Shown piece by piece: positions 26,467 through 35,514 of a stretch of DNA of 64,000 bases. The position numbers and the translations under genes are program-made. The stretch lies in contig CAWBNB010000030.1 in the NCBI GenBank assembly GCA_963789885.1, forward strand, positions 383,217-447,216, given 5' to 3'. How positions within the stretch are numbered: the stretch's first letter is position 1; each line of letters opens with the position of its first letter. This DNA comes from DATEDA01 sp963789885. Its GTDB lineage: Bacteria; Pseudomonadota; Gammaproteobacteria; Burkholderiales; SG8-39. Under the pieces are notes generated by a model, which saw only the letters and a program-made list of their open reading frames with translations, was not told the origin of the DNA and did no database searches.

Positions 26467-28784
26467 GCGCCCGGCGCGGGCCGCTTCTCGTCTGGCTCGC
26501 CTTCGTCGCCGCGTGCGCTGCCGTCGCGGCGCACACGCGTTTCACCGCGGACATGTCCGCGTTCCTGCCGGAGGCCGCGACGCCGGCGCAGCGGCTGCTC
26601 GTCGGCGAGCTGCGCGAGGGCGTCGCCTCGCGGCTCCTGCTGCTCGGCATCGAGGAGGCGGAGCCCGACAAGCTCGCCGCGCTCAGCCGCGCGCTCGCGA
26701 AGACGGTTGCAGGGTCGGGCCGAGTTCGTCTACGTCGCGAACGGCGACGCGGCGCTCGCGGGGGCCGACCGCGACTTCCTGTTCGCGAACCGCTACGTCC
26801 TGAGCCCCGGCGTTACGCCCGGGCACTTCGATCGCGGATCGCTCGCCGCCGCGCTCGAACGCGGCTACGAGGCGCTCGCTTCGCCTGCCGGCGCGCTCGT
26901 GCGGCGCTACCTTCCGGCCGATCCGACCGGCGAGTTCCTGCGGGTGCTCGCCGGGCTCGAGGGCGAGGCTCGCCCGTCCGACCTACCTCGGCGTCTGGAT
27001 GTCGCCGGATCAGCGCACCGCGCTCCTCCTCGTGCAGACCGCGGCGCCGGGGTTCGATCTCGACGCGCAGCAGGCGAACCTCGCGCTCATCGGGCAGGCC
27101 TTCGCCGCTGCGCGCGACGAGGTCGGTACGTCAGTCGCGGTCCTGCGAGCGCTCGGGGCCGGCGGTCTTCGCAGTGCTCTCCCGCGAGGCGATCCGGGGC
27201 GACGTCCGGCGGCTCTCCGCGATCGCGACGGTGATCGTCGCCGGCATGCTGCTGCTCGCGTTCCGCTCCGTCGCCATCCTCGGGCTCGCGTTCGCCCCGG
27301 TCGCGACCGGCGCGCTCGCCGGGGTCGCCGCGGTCGCGCTCGGGTTCGGCACGGTCCACGGCATCACGCTCGGCTTCGGCGTCGTGCTGATCGGCGAGGC
27401 GATCGACTACGCGATCTACTTCTACGCGCAGCGTTCCGGCGACGAGCCGGCGGCCGCCTCGTTCGCGCGCATCTGGCCGACCCTGCGCCTCGGCCTCGCC
27501 GTGTCCGCGGCGAGCTTCTGCGCGATGCTCTTCGCCGGCTTTCCCGGGCTCGCGCAGCTCGGTCTCTTCGCGGTCGTCGGGCTCGCCGCCGCCGCCGCCG
27601 TCACGCGCTGGGTGCTGCCCGGAATCCCGGTGCGCGCCGCGGCTCCGGCCGGCGTGGACCTCGTCGCACGCCTGGTGCCGCGCTGGCGGTGGCCGCTCAA
27701 GGCGCGGCTCGCGGCGCTCGGGCTCCTCACCGCGCTCAGCGCGGCGGTCATCTGGCACGAGCGCCCGATCTGGGACGACGACCTCGGGCGGCTGAATCCG
27801 GTCGGCGCGGCCGAGCAGGCGCTCGACAAGCGGCTGCGCGACGCGCTCGGGGCGCCGGATGCACGGTGGCTCGTCGTCGTGTCGGGCGCGACGGAGGACG
27901 CCGCGCTCGAGGCCGCGGAGTCGCTCGCGCGCCCGCTCGCCGCGCTGGTGGAGGCGAAGGCCATCGCCGGCTACGACTCGCCCGCGGCCTATCTTCCGAG
28001 CCGGCGCACGCAGGCGGCGCGCCGCGCGGCGCTGCCCGACGACGCGACGCTCCGCATGGATCTCGCCGCGGCGGTGGCCGCGTCGCCGTTCAAGCCGGAT
28101 CTCTTCGAACCGTTCCTGCGCGATGTCGCCGCCGCGCGCGCCGCGCCGCCGCTCGAGCGCGCGCGCCTCGCCGGCACCGCGTTCGGGCTGAAGACCGACG
28201 CGCTGCTCGTCCGCCGCGACGGCCGCTGGCACGCGCTCCTCCCGGTCCGCGGCGTCGCCGACCCGGCCGCCCTCGCGGCGCGGATCGCCGCGGACGGGCC
28301 GCCCGGGGCCGCGCTCCTCGACATCCGGGCCGAGTCGACCGCGCTCCTCGCGAGCTACCGCGAGCGCGCCCTGGTGCTGTGGGGCGTCGGGCTCGCGATC
28401 ATCGTCGCGCTGCTCGCGATCCATCTCCGCTCGGCCTTGCGCGTGGCGCAGGTCCTCGCCCCGATCGCCGGCGCCGTGACGGCCGCCGCCGCGATCCTCC
28501 TCGCGGCCGGGACGAAGCTCACGCTGTTCCATCTCGTCGCGCTCCTCCTCGTCGCCGGCGTGGGCTCCAACTACGCGCTCTTCTTCGAGCGCGAGCCGCC
28601 CGACGAGGGCGAGCGGCGGCGCACCGTCTTCTCGGTCGCGTTCTGCGCCGCGACCACGGCACTCGCCTTCGGACTGCTCGCCTGGTCGCAGGTGCCGGTG
28701 CTGAAGATGATCGGCGCGACCGCCGCGATCGGCGCGGTGGCGAGCCTCGCGGCCGCGACGCTGATCGCGCGCGGCCGGGGCTGA
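26463..28784 (+). pseudogene. MMPL/RND-family exporter of the polyene cluster, three +1 frameshifts
   Basis: A full-length MMPL exporter of about 772 residues is encoded in three consecutive frames. Single-base insertions lie near 26718, 26972 and 27147. After the last, the frame is continuous through two membrane bundles (GMLLLAFRSVAILGLAFAP onward, then ALRVAQVLAPIAGAVTAAA) with the GEAIDYAIYFYAQR signature. It starts with TTG 26463, overlapping the LolA-like stop. It probably transports the polyene or its lipid carrier across the inner membrane. All three changes are insertions, so a consensus error is likely. Confidence 0.8.
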
Positions 28785-28845
28785 TAGAATTGCCGCCCGC
28801 GAGCCGCATGCCGGATCCTGCTCGCTTCCCGGCGCCGTCCCGACC

Positions 28846-30031
28846 TTGACTCCCCTGATCGTCACCCGCTATACCGGCGTCAATTGCCTCGGCCGCGGCG
28901 TCGAGGCGTGGTGGGCGGCCTTGCGTGCGCGCCGGTCGGGGCTCGCGGCGTGCGATTTCGAGGACGCGGCCCTCGACACCTTCATCGGCCGCGTCGCGGG
29001 CGTCGAGGACGTGACGCTGCCCGGCGCGCTCGCGGCGTTCGACTGCCGCAACAACCGTCTCGCCTGGCTCGGCCTCGCAGCAGGACGGATTCCGCGAGGC
29101 GGTGCTCGCCGCGCGCGAACGCCACGGTCCGGGCCGCATCGCGGTCATCCTGGGGACCAGCACTTCCGGCGTGCTCTCGACCGAGCGCGCCTACCAGCGC
29201 CGCGATCCGGGCTCGGGCGCGCTGCCGGCGGACTTCCGCTTCGCCGAGACCCAGAGCACCTACTCGCTCGTCGGCGTTCGTCCGCGTCGCGCTCGGGCTG
29301 GAAGGGCCCGGCGCACGTCGTGTCGACCGCCTGTTCGTCGAGCGCGAAGGTGTTCGCGAGCGCGGCGCGGCTGCATCGGCGCGGGGTTCGCCGACGCCGC
29401 GGTCGTCGGCGGCGCGGACAGCCTTTGCCTCACGACGCTGTACGGCTTCCGGTCGCTCGAGCTGCTGTCGGGCGCGCCGTGCCGTCCGTACGACGCCGAG
29501 CGGAACGGCATCTCGATCGGCGAGGGCGCCGGGTTCGCGCTGCTCGAGCGCGACCGGGGACGGGCCGGCGCTCGCCGGTGTCGGCGAGAGCTGCGACGCG
29601 TACCACATGTCGACGCCGCATCCCGAGGGACTCGGCGCGCGGCTCGCGATGGAGCGCGCGCTCGCCGCGGCCGGCCTCGCGCGCCGACGCGGTCGGCTAC
29701 GTCAACCTGCACGGCACGGCGACCCGCACCAACGACGTCGCCGAGGGCCGCGCCGTCCACGACGTGTTCGGGCCGCGGACGCCGTGCAGCGCGACCAAGG
29801 GTGCGCACGGGCACCTGCTCGGCGCCGCCGGTATCACCGAGGCGATCGTCGCGCTGCTCGCGCTCGAGCGCGGCTTCCTGCCGGGTACGGCCGAACACGC
29901 GCGCGCTCGACGTCGAAATGCGCCTGCCGGGTGCTGATCGAGGGCTGAGGCGGCCGCGCCGCGCTACGTGCTGTCGAACTCGTTCGGCTTCGGCGGCAAC
30001 AACTGCAGCGTGATATTCGGGCGCCCCGAGG
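28846..30031 (+). pseudogene. beta-ketoacyl-ACP synthase of the polyene cluster, about nine +1 frameshifts
   Basis: The complete ketosynthase can be traced through nine frame changes near 29077, 29269, 29306, 29374, 29554, 29680, 29901, 29930 and 29946, each explained by one extra base. The recovered sequence contains the active-site cysteine in VVSTACSSSAKV, then VNLHGTATRTND and TKGAHGHLLGAAG with the two catalytic histidines/lysine, and the end SNSFGFGGNNCS. It starts with TTG 28846. The exact 3' end is unclear because of the indels. It should extend the polyene chain with malonyl-ACP. No in-frame nonsense substitutions are needed to explain the breaks. Confidence 0.8.
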
Positions 30032-30774
30032 ATAAAGGCGTACGTCGACGGCGTCGGTCTGCTCGCCCCCGGCCTCCCGGGCTGGCACGCGGCGCGGCCG
30101 GTGCTCGCGGGCGACGCGCGCTACGAACCCGGCGAGATGCCGCGCCCGACCGCGGAGATCCTGCCGCCGGCGGAGCGGCGCCGCTGCGGCGACCTGGTCA
30201 AGCTCGCGCTGCACGTCGGCACCGAGGCGCTCGCGCCGAGCGGCGCCCGCGCGGACGAGCTGGCGACGGTGTTCACCTGCGCCACCGGGAGCGGCGAGGT
30301 GCTGCACCAGATCTGCGAGACGCTCGCCGGCACCGCCCGCGACGTGTCGCCGACGCGCTTCCACAACTCGGTGCACAACGCGGCGGCCGGCTACTGGAGC
30401 ATCGCGACCGGCGCGCGCACGGCCTCGACGAGCCTGTGCGCCCACAGGGCAGCCTCGCGGCCGGCCTGCTCGAGGCCACGGTCCAGGCCGCCGCGGAGCG
30501 TCGCACCGGTGCTGCTCGTCGCGTACGACCTGCCGCCGCCGCCACCGCTCGCTGCGGTCGTGCCGTGCACGGTGCCCGTGCGGGCTGGCGCTGCTGCTCG
30601 CGCCGGCGCGCGGCGCGTCGAGCCTCGGACGAGCTCGAGTTCGACGTCGCGCACGAGGGCGCGGAGACGACGCTTCGCCGATCCCGCGCTCGAGCGACTG
30701 CGGACCGGGAACGCCGCGGCGCGCGGCCTGCCGATTCTCGCCGCGTTCGCAGCCGGGCGGGAGGCGCCGCATGA
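30032..30774 (+). pseudogene. ketosynthase-like chain-length factor protein, several frameshifts
   Basis: The segment reads KAYVDGVGLLAPGLPGWHAA, then FTCATGSGEVLHQICETLAG and RFHNSVHNAAAGYWSIATG, characteristic of the beta-ketoacyl-synthase N-terminal-like (chain-length-factor) proteins of aryl-polyene loci. Frame changes occur near 30445 (one base missing) and 30508, 30580, 30627 and 30673 (one extra each). At the expected start the sequence is ATA AAG, where ATG AAG would be expected, so the start is also damaged or non-canonical. The stop is probably the TGA at 30772-30774, overlapping the next ATG. Confidence 0.65.
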
Positions 30775-30836
30775 CGCTCGAGTGGCTGCCCGGCCTGCGG
30801 CTGCGCGTCGCGGCGACGCCCTACGGCCGGGCGTGA
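30771..30836 (+). CDS. 21-residue ORF in the CLF-fabG gap
   Basis: ATG 30771 overlaps the probable stop of the chain-length-factor gene (ATGA) and encodes MTLEWLPGLRLRVAATPYGR plus alanine before a TGA. It is the start of no family I recognise. It may be the beginning of a real small gene, or the remains of one shortened by indels like its neighbours. Confidence 0.2.
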   Translation: MTLEWLPGLRLRVAATPYGRA

Positions 30837-30851
30837 CGCGGCGGGCCCCGG

Positions 30852-31571
30852 ATGAAGCGCGCGCTGGTGACCGGAGCGACCGGCGCGATCGGGCCGGCGA
30901 TCTGCCGCGAGCTCGCGCGCGCCGGCCTGCACGTGATCGTGCACGGGAACAAGCGGACCGAGGCGGCCGCGCGCCTGGTGACCGAGATCACCGCGGCCGG
31001 CGGCGCGGCCGAGCATGCCGCGTTCGACGTCACCGACGCCGACGCGACGGCGCACGTGCTCGAGCGGCTGCTCGGCCACGGGGCGATCCAGGTGCTCGTG
31101 AACAACGCCGGCGCGCACGCCGACGCGCCGATGCCCGGCATGACGCGCGCGCAGTGGCGCAGCGTGGTGGACGTCAACCTCAACGGCTTCTTCAACGTCA
31201 CCCAGCCGCTGCTCCTGCCGATGCTCGGGACGCGCTGGGGGCGGATCGTCAGCATCTCCTCGGTGTCGGCGCTGATCGGCAACCGCGGCCAGGCGAACTA
31301 CGCTGCGGCCAAGGCGGCGCTGCACGGCGCGACGAAGGCGCTCGCGCTGGAGATGGCCCCGCGCGGCGTGACGGTGAACGTCGTCGCGCCCGGCGTCGTC
31401 GAGTCGCCGGCGACGGCCAAGGCGTTTCCGCCCGAGCGGATCAAGACGCTCGTGCCGATGCAGCGCGCCGGCACGCCGGAGGAGGTCGCGGCGCTGGTCG
31501 GCTTCCTCGTTTCCGACCACGCCAGCTACATCACGGGACAGATCGTCGCGGTCGCCGGAGGCCTCGCGTGA
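30852..31571 (+). CDS. fabG: 3-ketoacyl-ACP reductase (FabG-like) of the polyene cluster
   Basis: A 239-residue short-chain dehydrogenase with the NADP-binding TGATGAIGPAI (residues 8-18), VLVNNAGAHAD, and the catalytic S137, Y150 and K154 (NYAAAKAAL). It reduces 3-ketoacyl-ACP between the ketosynthase and dehydratase steps. The frame is intact, in contrast to the two preceding genes. It starts 15 bases after the small ORF. Confidence 0.9.
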   Translation: MKRALVTGATGAIGPAICRELARAGLHVIVHGNKRTEAAARLVTEITAAGGAAEHAAFDVTDADATAHVLERLLGHGAIQVLVNNAGAHADAPMPGMTRAQWRSVVDVNLNGFFNVTQPLLLPMLGTRWGRIVSISSVSALIGNRGQANYAAAKAALHGATKALALEMAPRGVTVNVVAPGVVESPATAKAFPPERIKTLVPMQRAGTPEEVAALVGFLVSDHASYITGQIVAVAGGLA

Positions 31572-31629
31572 GCCCGCCGGGCCGTCCCAAGGGCGAACCC
31601 CGAGCGCCTTTTGGCGCGAGGGTCATCCA

Positions 31630-32406
31630 ATGACGCCGCCGGCCGAGCAGCGCTACGCGGTCGTGATCCCGGCCTACAACGAGGCGGCGACGATCGCCGA
31701 CGTCGCCGCGCGCGCGGCGGCGGTCGCGGCGACGGTGATCGTGGTGGACGACGGCTCGACCGACGGCACGCACGAGCGCCTGGGCGGGCTGCCGGTGGTG
31801 CTGCTCCGGAACGACCGCAACCTCGGTAAGGGCGCGAGCCTCTGGCGCGGCCTGCAGCACGCGCTCGCGCTCGGCGCCGAGGGCGTCGTGACGCTCGACG
31901 GCGACGGACAGCACGCGCCCGAAGACGTGCCGCGCCTCGTGCGCGTCGCGCGGGCGCACCCCGACGACATCGTGATCGGTGCCCGGCTCATCGGCCGCGA
32001 GACCTCGCCGCGGGCGCGCCGCATGGCGAACCGCGTGGGCGATTTCTTCATCGGCTGGGCTGCCGGGCAGCCGCTCGACGACAGCCAGTCGGGCTTCCGC
32101 GTCTACCCGGCCTCGCTCCTGCGGCGGCTCGAGGTGGGGCACGGCCCGACGCGCGGGTTCGTGTTCGAGAGCGAGGTGCTGATCGCCGCGGCACGGCTCG
32201 GGGTGAGGTGCCGCTCGGTCGCGATTGCGGCGGTCTACCCGCGGGGCGCGCGACCGAGCCACTTCCGTCCGGTGGCCGACATCGCGCGCATCGGCGGCAT
32301 GATCCTGTGGCAGCTCGCGCGCCGGGGGATGTACCCGGCCGGGCTGTACCGCAGCCTCGTGCGACGCACCCGGGAGGACGCCGTCACCGCCGACGAGGCG
32401 AGCTAG
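31630..32406 (+). CDS. family 2 glycosyltransferase
   Basis: A 258-residue GT-A fold transferase with VVIPAYNEAATIADV, VDDGSTDGTHERL and DGDGQHAPED (DxD-type metal site). It has no membrane spans except a weak hydrophobic stretch near residue 220, and resembles dolichol-phosphate-mannose synthase-like GT2 proteins of aryl-polyene clusters. It could glycosylate the polyene or its lipid anchor. ATG 31630 has a GAGGG 8 bases upstream. A 58-base gap separates it from fabG. Confidence 0.82.
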   Translation: MTPPAEQRYAVVIPAYNEAATIADVAARAAAVAATVIVVDDGSTDGTHERLGGLPVVLLRNDRNLGKGASLWRGLQHALALGAEGVVTLDGDGQHAPEDVPRLVRVARAHPDDIVIGARLIGRETSPRARRMANRVGDFFIGWAAGQPLDDSQSGFRVYPASLLRRLEVGHGPTRGFVFESEVLIAAARLGVRCRSVAIAAVYPRGARPSHFRPVADIARIGGMILWQLARRGMYPAGLYRSLVRRTREDAVTADEAS

Positions 32407-32413
32407 CGGCGCG

Positions 32414-33256
32414 TCAATCCGGCGTGATGACGGTGGTACCCGACTTCGCGAACACCCACGCGATCGCGATGCCGCCGCCGAGCGCGTAGTTCTGCTTGAC
32501 CAGCGGGCTCTGGTCGAACACTGCACCGCTCAGGTTGTCGTAGCGGACGTAGGCGCCGACCCAGAACTCGCCGATGTGCCGGCTGAGCGAGGCGAAGAAG
32601 GTCGCGCCCGAGTAGCCGCCGGGCGCGGTGTACGCCGGGCGATCGGGCGTGGCGTACTGCTGCGGGACGCCGTAGAAGTACTCGTGGTACTTCTGCGTGC
32701 CGAAGAGCGGGCCGGCGCTAAAGCCGACGTTCCAGCGACCGCCGAGGAACTCGGGTCGCACGTCCAGGTTGAGGTTCGGGTAGAAGATCCAGCCCTGGTT
32801 CTCCCAGTGCGGTGAGGTGTTGAAGGCGAACACCGCGCGCACCGGCAGGCGCAGCCGCAGGCGGTAGTTGTAGTCGATCTTCCGGTCGCGCGCGAGCAGG
32901 ATATCGACGACCGGTCCCACTTCGACCGTCGCGTCGAGGTCGGGCATGCCGGCGCGTGGGCTGTCCTGGCTGTTGTTGACGGGCGGCGTCGCGTACATGC
33001 TGACGTCGAGCTCGACGCGGTCGGACTGGAAGAAGATGCCGCGGATGCCCTCGCGGTCGACCTTGAAGTAGTCGCCGCGATAGGCGAAGAACGGGAACGG
33101 GTACAGGTAGCCCTGGCTCTGGTTGGAGCCGCGGTAGTCCGGCAGGTAAAGGCCGAGCGGTCCGACGCCGACCTCCCACAGCGGCCGCTCGACCGCGCGC
33201 GCCGCCTGCGGCAGCACGGCGGCGACGAGCGCGAGCGCGGCGAGGAGGCGCCGCAC
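32414..33256 (-). CDS. MipA/OmpV-family outer-membrane protein
   Basis: A 280-residue protein with a signal peptide (cleaved near ARA-VERP), then a beta-barrel-like sequence with alternating aromatic residues: GVGPLGLYLPDYRGSNQSQ near the start and a final aromatic strand IAIAWVFAKSG. The pattern matches MipA/OmpV scaffolding-type proteins. The start GTG 33256 directly follows the halogenase stop, so the two form an operon. It may help place the pigment in the outer membrane. Confidence 0.75.
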   Translation of the reverse strand: MRRLLAALALVAAVLPQAARAVERPLWEVGVGPLGLYLPDYRGSNQSQGYLYPFPFFAYRGDYFKVDREGIRGIFFQSDRVELDVSMYATPPVNNSQDSPRAGMPDLDATVEVGPVVDILLARDRKIDYNYRLRLRLPVRAVFAFNTSPHWENQGWIFYPNLNLDVRPEFLGGRWNVGFSAGPLFGTQKYHEYFYGVPQQYATPDRPAYTAPGGYSGATFFASLSRHIGEFWVGAYVRYDNLSGAVFDQSPLVKQNYALGGGIAIAWVFAKSGTTVITPD

Positions 33257-34633
33257 CTAAGCCGCTTCCACCGGGCGGATCGCCTCGCGGCGCCGGCGCC
33301 AGGTGCGCACGCTCGTGCGCAGCCGCGCGCAGCAGAAGAAGTAGTAGATGCTGCGGAAGAGGTAGAGCCGCGGCATGACCGGCCGGAAGCGGAACACGTC
33401 GCCGGCGAGGAACGACACCACCGCCGACTGCACGCCGAGCAGGTTTTTCGGCCCCATGATGAGGTTGCGCATCGTGGGCGAGGTCATGCGGTAGATCATC
33501 CACGAGAACGTGCGCAGGCCCCGCCGGACCTGGCGGTCGAACTGCCGGTAGAGGCGCGGGGCGGCCCGCGGGTCGCGCAGCACGCCCTCGACGACGTCGG
33601 CGCCGAGGAACGCGCTGTTCATGGCGAGGTACACCCCGCTCGAGAACACCGGGTCGATGAAGCCGTACGCATCGCCGACGAGGATGTAGCGGTCGCCGGC
33701 CATCCGGTCGGCGTAGTAGGAGTAGTTGCCGGTGGCGGTCGCGGGTCCGGTGAGCTTGGCGTCGCGCAGCCGCGCCGAGAGCTCGGGCGAGAGCGCCAGC
33801 GTCTCGAGGAAGAACTCGGTGAGGTCGCCGTTTCGCGTCTTGAGGTAGTAGGGCCAGCACACTGCGCCGACGCTCGTCGTGCCGTCCTTCAGCGGGATGA
33901 ACCACATCCAGCCGTGCGGGAACCAGAAGATGCTGATGTTGCCTTCCTCGCGCCCGGGCAGGCGCTCGGCGCCGGTGAAATGGCCGAAGAGCGCGGCGCT
34001 CGAGTGCTTTTCGTTCCGCCGCTTCAGGCCGAGCTTGCCGGCGAGGAAGGTGTCGCGTCCCGACGCGTCGACGAGGAATCGCGCGCGGATGCGGCCGGTT
34101 CCGCCGGCGTCGTCGGCGAACGCGGCCTCGACGCCGTCCGGATCGAACTCGACGGCGGTCACGCGCGTCCCCTCGTGGACCTGCGCGCCACGTTCCGCGC
34201 AGTGCCGCAGCAGCAGATGATCGAACTCGGAGCGCCGCACCTGGTAGGCATACGGCCACGCCGGGTCGAGCTGCTCGCTGAAGTCGAACGTGAGCGAGCG
34301 GCCGTGCTCGGCGGAGCAGAACTCCGCGCCGTGCTTGATCATCGCGATCGACTCGACCTTCGCCCGGACCCCGAGGCGCTCGAAGAGCGGCAGGTTGAGC
34401 GGCAGCAGCGACTCGCCGATGTGGAAGCGGGGGTGCCGGTCCTTCTCGGCCACGACCACCTCGTACCCCCGGCCGGCGAGCAGGGTGGCGATCGTGGAGC
34501 CGGCGGGACCGCCTCCGATCACGAGCACGTCGCAGCGGGCGGCCGGGACAGGACCGGCAGGGGCGGACGTTGAGGGTGTCGAAGATGCGGCAGGCTGCAC
34601 GGGAACCTCTGGCAGGCGGTGAAAATCTACCAC
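33257..34633 (-). CDS. flavin-dependent halogenase-like oxidoreductase
   Basis: A 458-residue FAD enzyme with the dinucleotide fold CDVLVIGGGPAGSTIATLL (after a Ser/Pro-rich leader of about 34 residues), FHIGESLLPLN, and the WxWxIP halogenase signature as GWMWFIPL. GDAYGFIDPVFSSGV closes the FAD site. The C-terminal 100 residues are longer and more basic than in simple monooxygenases. In xanthomonadin-type clusters such an enzyme is credited with halogenating the aryl ring. The start is GTG 34633. A later start after the leader is possible. It is divergent from the deacetylase gene. Confidence 0.8.
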   Translation of the reverse strand: MVDFHRLPEVPVQPAASSTPSTSAPAGPVPAARCDVLVIGGGPAGSTIATLLAGRGYEVVVAEKDRHPRFHIGESLLPLNLPLFERLGVRAKVESIAMIKHGAEFCSAEHGRSLTFDFSEQLDPAWPYAYQVRRSEFDHLLLRHCAERGAQVHEGTRVTAVEFDPDGVEAAFADDAGGTGRIRARFLVDASGRDTFLAGKLGLKRRNEKHSSAALFGHFTGAERLPGREEGNISIFWFPHGWMWFIPLKDGTTSVGAVCWPYYLKTRNGDLTEFFLETLALSPELSARLRDAKLTGPATATGNYSYYADRMAGDRYILVGDAYGFIDPVFSSGVYLAMNSAFLGADVVEGVLRDPRAAPRLYRQFDRQVRRGLRTFSWMIYRMTSPTMRNLIMGPKNLLGVQSAVVSFLAGDVFRFRPVMPRLYLFRSIYYFFCCARLRTSVRTWRRRREAIRPVEAA

Positions 34634-34677
34634 GACCCGCGTGGAGCCGGCGGCTCGCCTCTGGAATAATCGGGCGC

Positions 34678-35514
34678 ATGTCGCCCGATTCGATCCACGC
34701 CGGGGCGGGCCCGGCCGCGCGGCCCTGGCGGCCCGCCGCGGCGCTCAAGGCGAGCGTGGTGCTGCACGCCGGCGGCCTCGCGGTGCTCGCCGTGGCGCCC
34801 GAGGCCTGGACCGCGGTGCTGGCCGCGGTCGCGGCCAACCACCTGGCGCTCTTCGGCGCGAGCTTTGCGCCGCGGAGCGACCTGCTCGGCCCCAACCTGA
34901 CGCGCCTGCCGGACGCGGCGGTGGCTCGCCGCGAGATCGCAATCACCTTCGACGACGGCCCCGATCCGGAGATCACGCCGCGGGTACTCGATCGTCTCGA
35001 CCGGGCCGGCGCGCGCGGGACGTTCTTCTGCGTCGGAGCTCGCGCGGCGGCGCACCCGGGTGTCGTGCGCGAGATCGTGCGCCGCGGCCATGCGGTGGAG
35101 AACCACAGCCAGCAGCATTCGACCGCGTTCGGCTGGTACGGACCCGATCGCCTGCGCCGCGAGATCGGCGCCGCCCAGGACACGCTCGGCCGCCTCGCCG
35201 GACGCGCACCGGCGTTCTTCCGCGCGCCGTTCGGCGTGCGCAGCCCGTTCGTCGACCCGGTGCTCGCGCGCCTCGGCCTCGCCTACGTCTCATGGACGCG
35301 CCGCGGCTACGATACGGTCGATGCCGATGCCGCGCGCGTGCTCGCGCGGCTCGCCGGCCGGCTCGACGCTGGCGACGTGCTCGTGCTGCACGACGGCGTC
35401 GCGACCGGTGCACAGCGCGGGCAGCCGGCGGTGCTCGAGGTGCTCCCGCGGCTCCTCGAGTTGGCGGCGGGGCGCGGGCTGAAGCCGGTCACGCTCGGCA
35501 CCGCCTGCGGGTGA
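34678..35514 (+). CDS. polysaccharide deacetylase-family protein
   Basis: A 278-residue protein. Two hydrophobic stretches (residues about 25-60) act as membrane anchor. The NodB-like domain begins at AITFDDGPDPEIT (catalytic and metal-binding aspartates) and has HSQQHS (metal histidines near 143 and 147), followed by RAPFGVRSP and VLVLHDG. It would deacetylate an N-acetylated sugar or another carbohydrate-like group. It is coupled by GTGA to the next methyltransferase, and its tie to the polyene locus is by position only. Confidence 0.8.
   Translation: MSPDSIHAGAGPAARPWRPAAALKASVVLHAGGLAVLAVAPEAWTAVLAAVAANHLALFGASFAPRSDLLGPNLTRLPDAAVARREIAITFDDGPDPEITPRVLDRLDRAGARGTFFCVGARAAAHPGVVREIVRRGHAVENHSQQHSTAFGWYGPDRLRREIGAAQDTLGRLAGRAPAFFRAPFGVRSPFVDPVLARLGLAYVSWTRRGYDTVDADAARVLARLAGRLDAGDVLVLHDGVATGAQRGQPAVLEVLPRLLELAAGRGLKPVTLGTACG

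Noticed and set aside
28846..30774. Programmed ribosomal frameshifting in the ketosynthase genes
   Set aside because: The break points share no slippery heptamer or downstream structure, and a dozen breaks in a row is implausible for programmed events.
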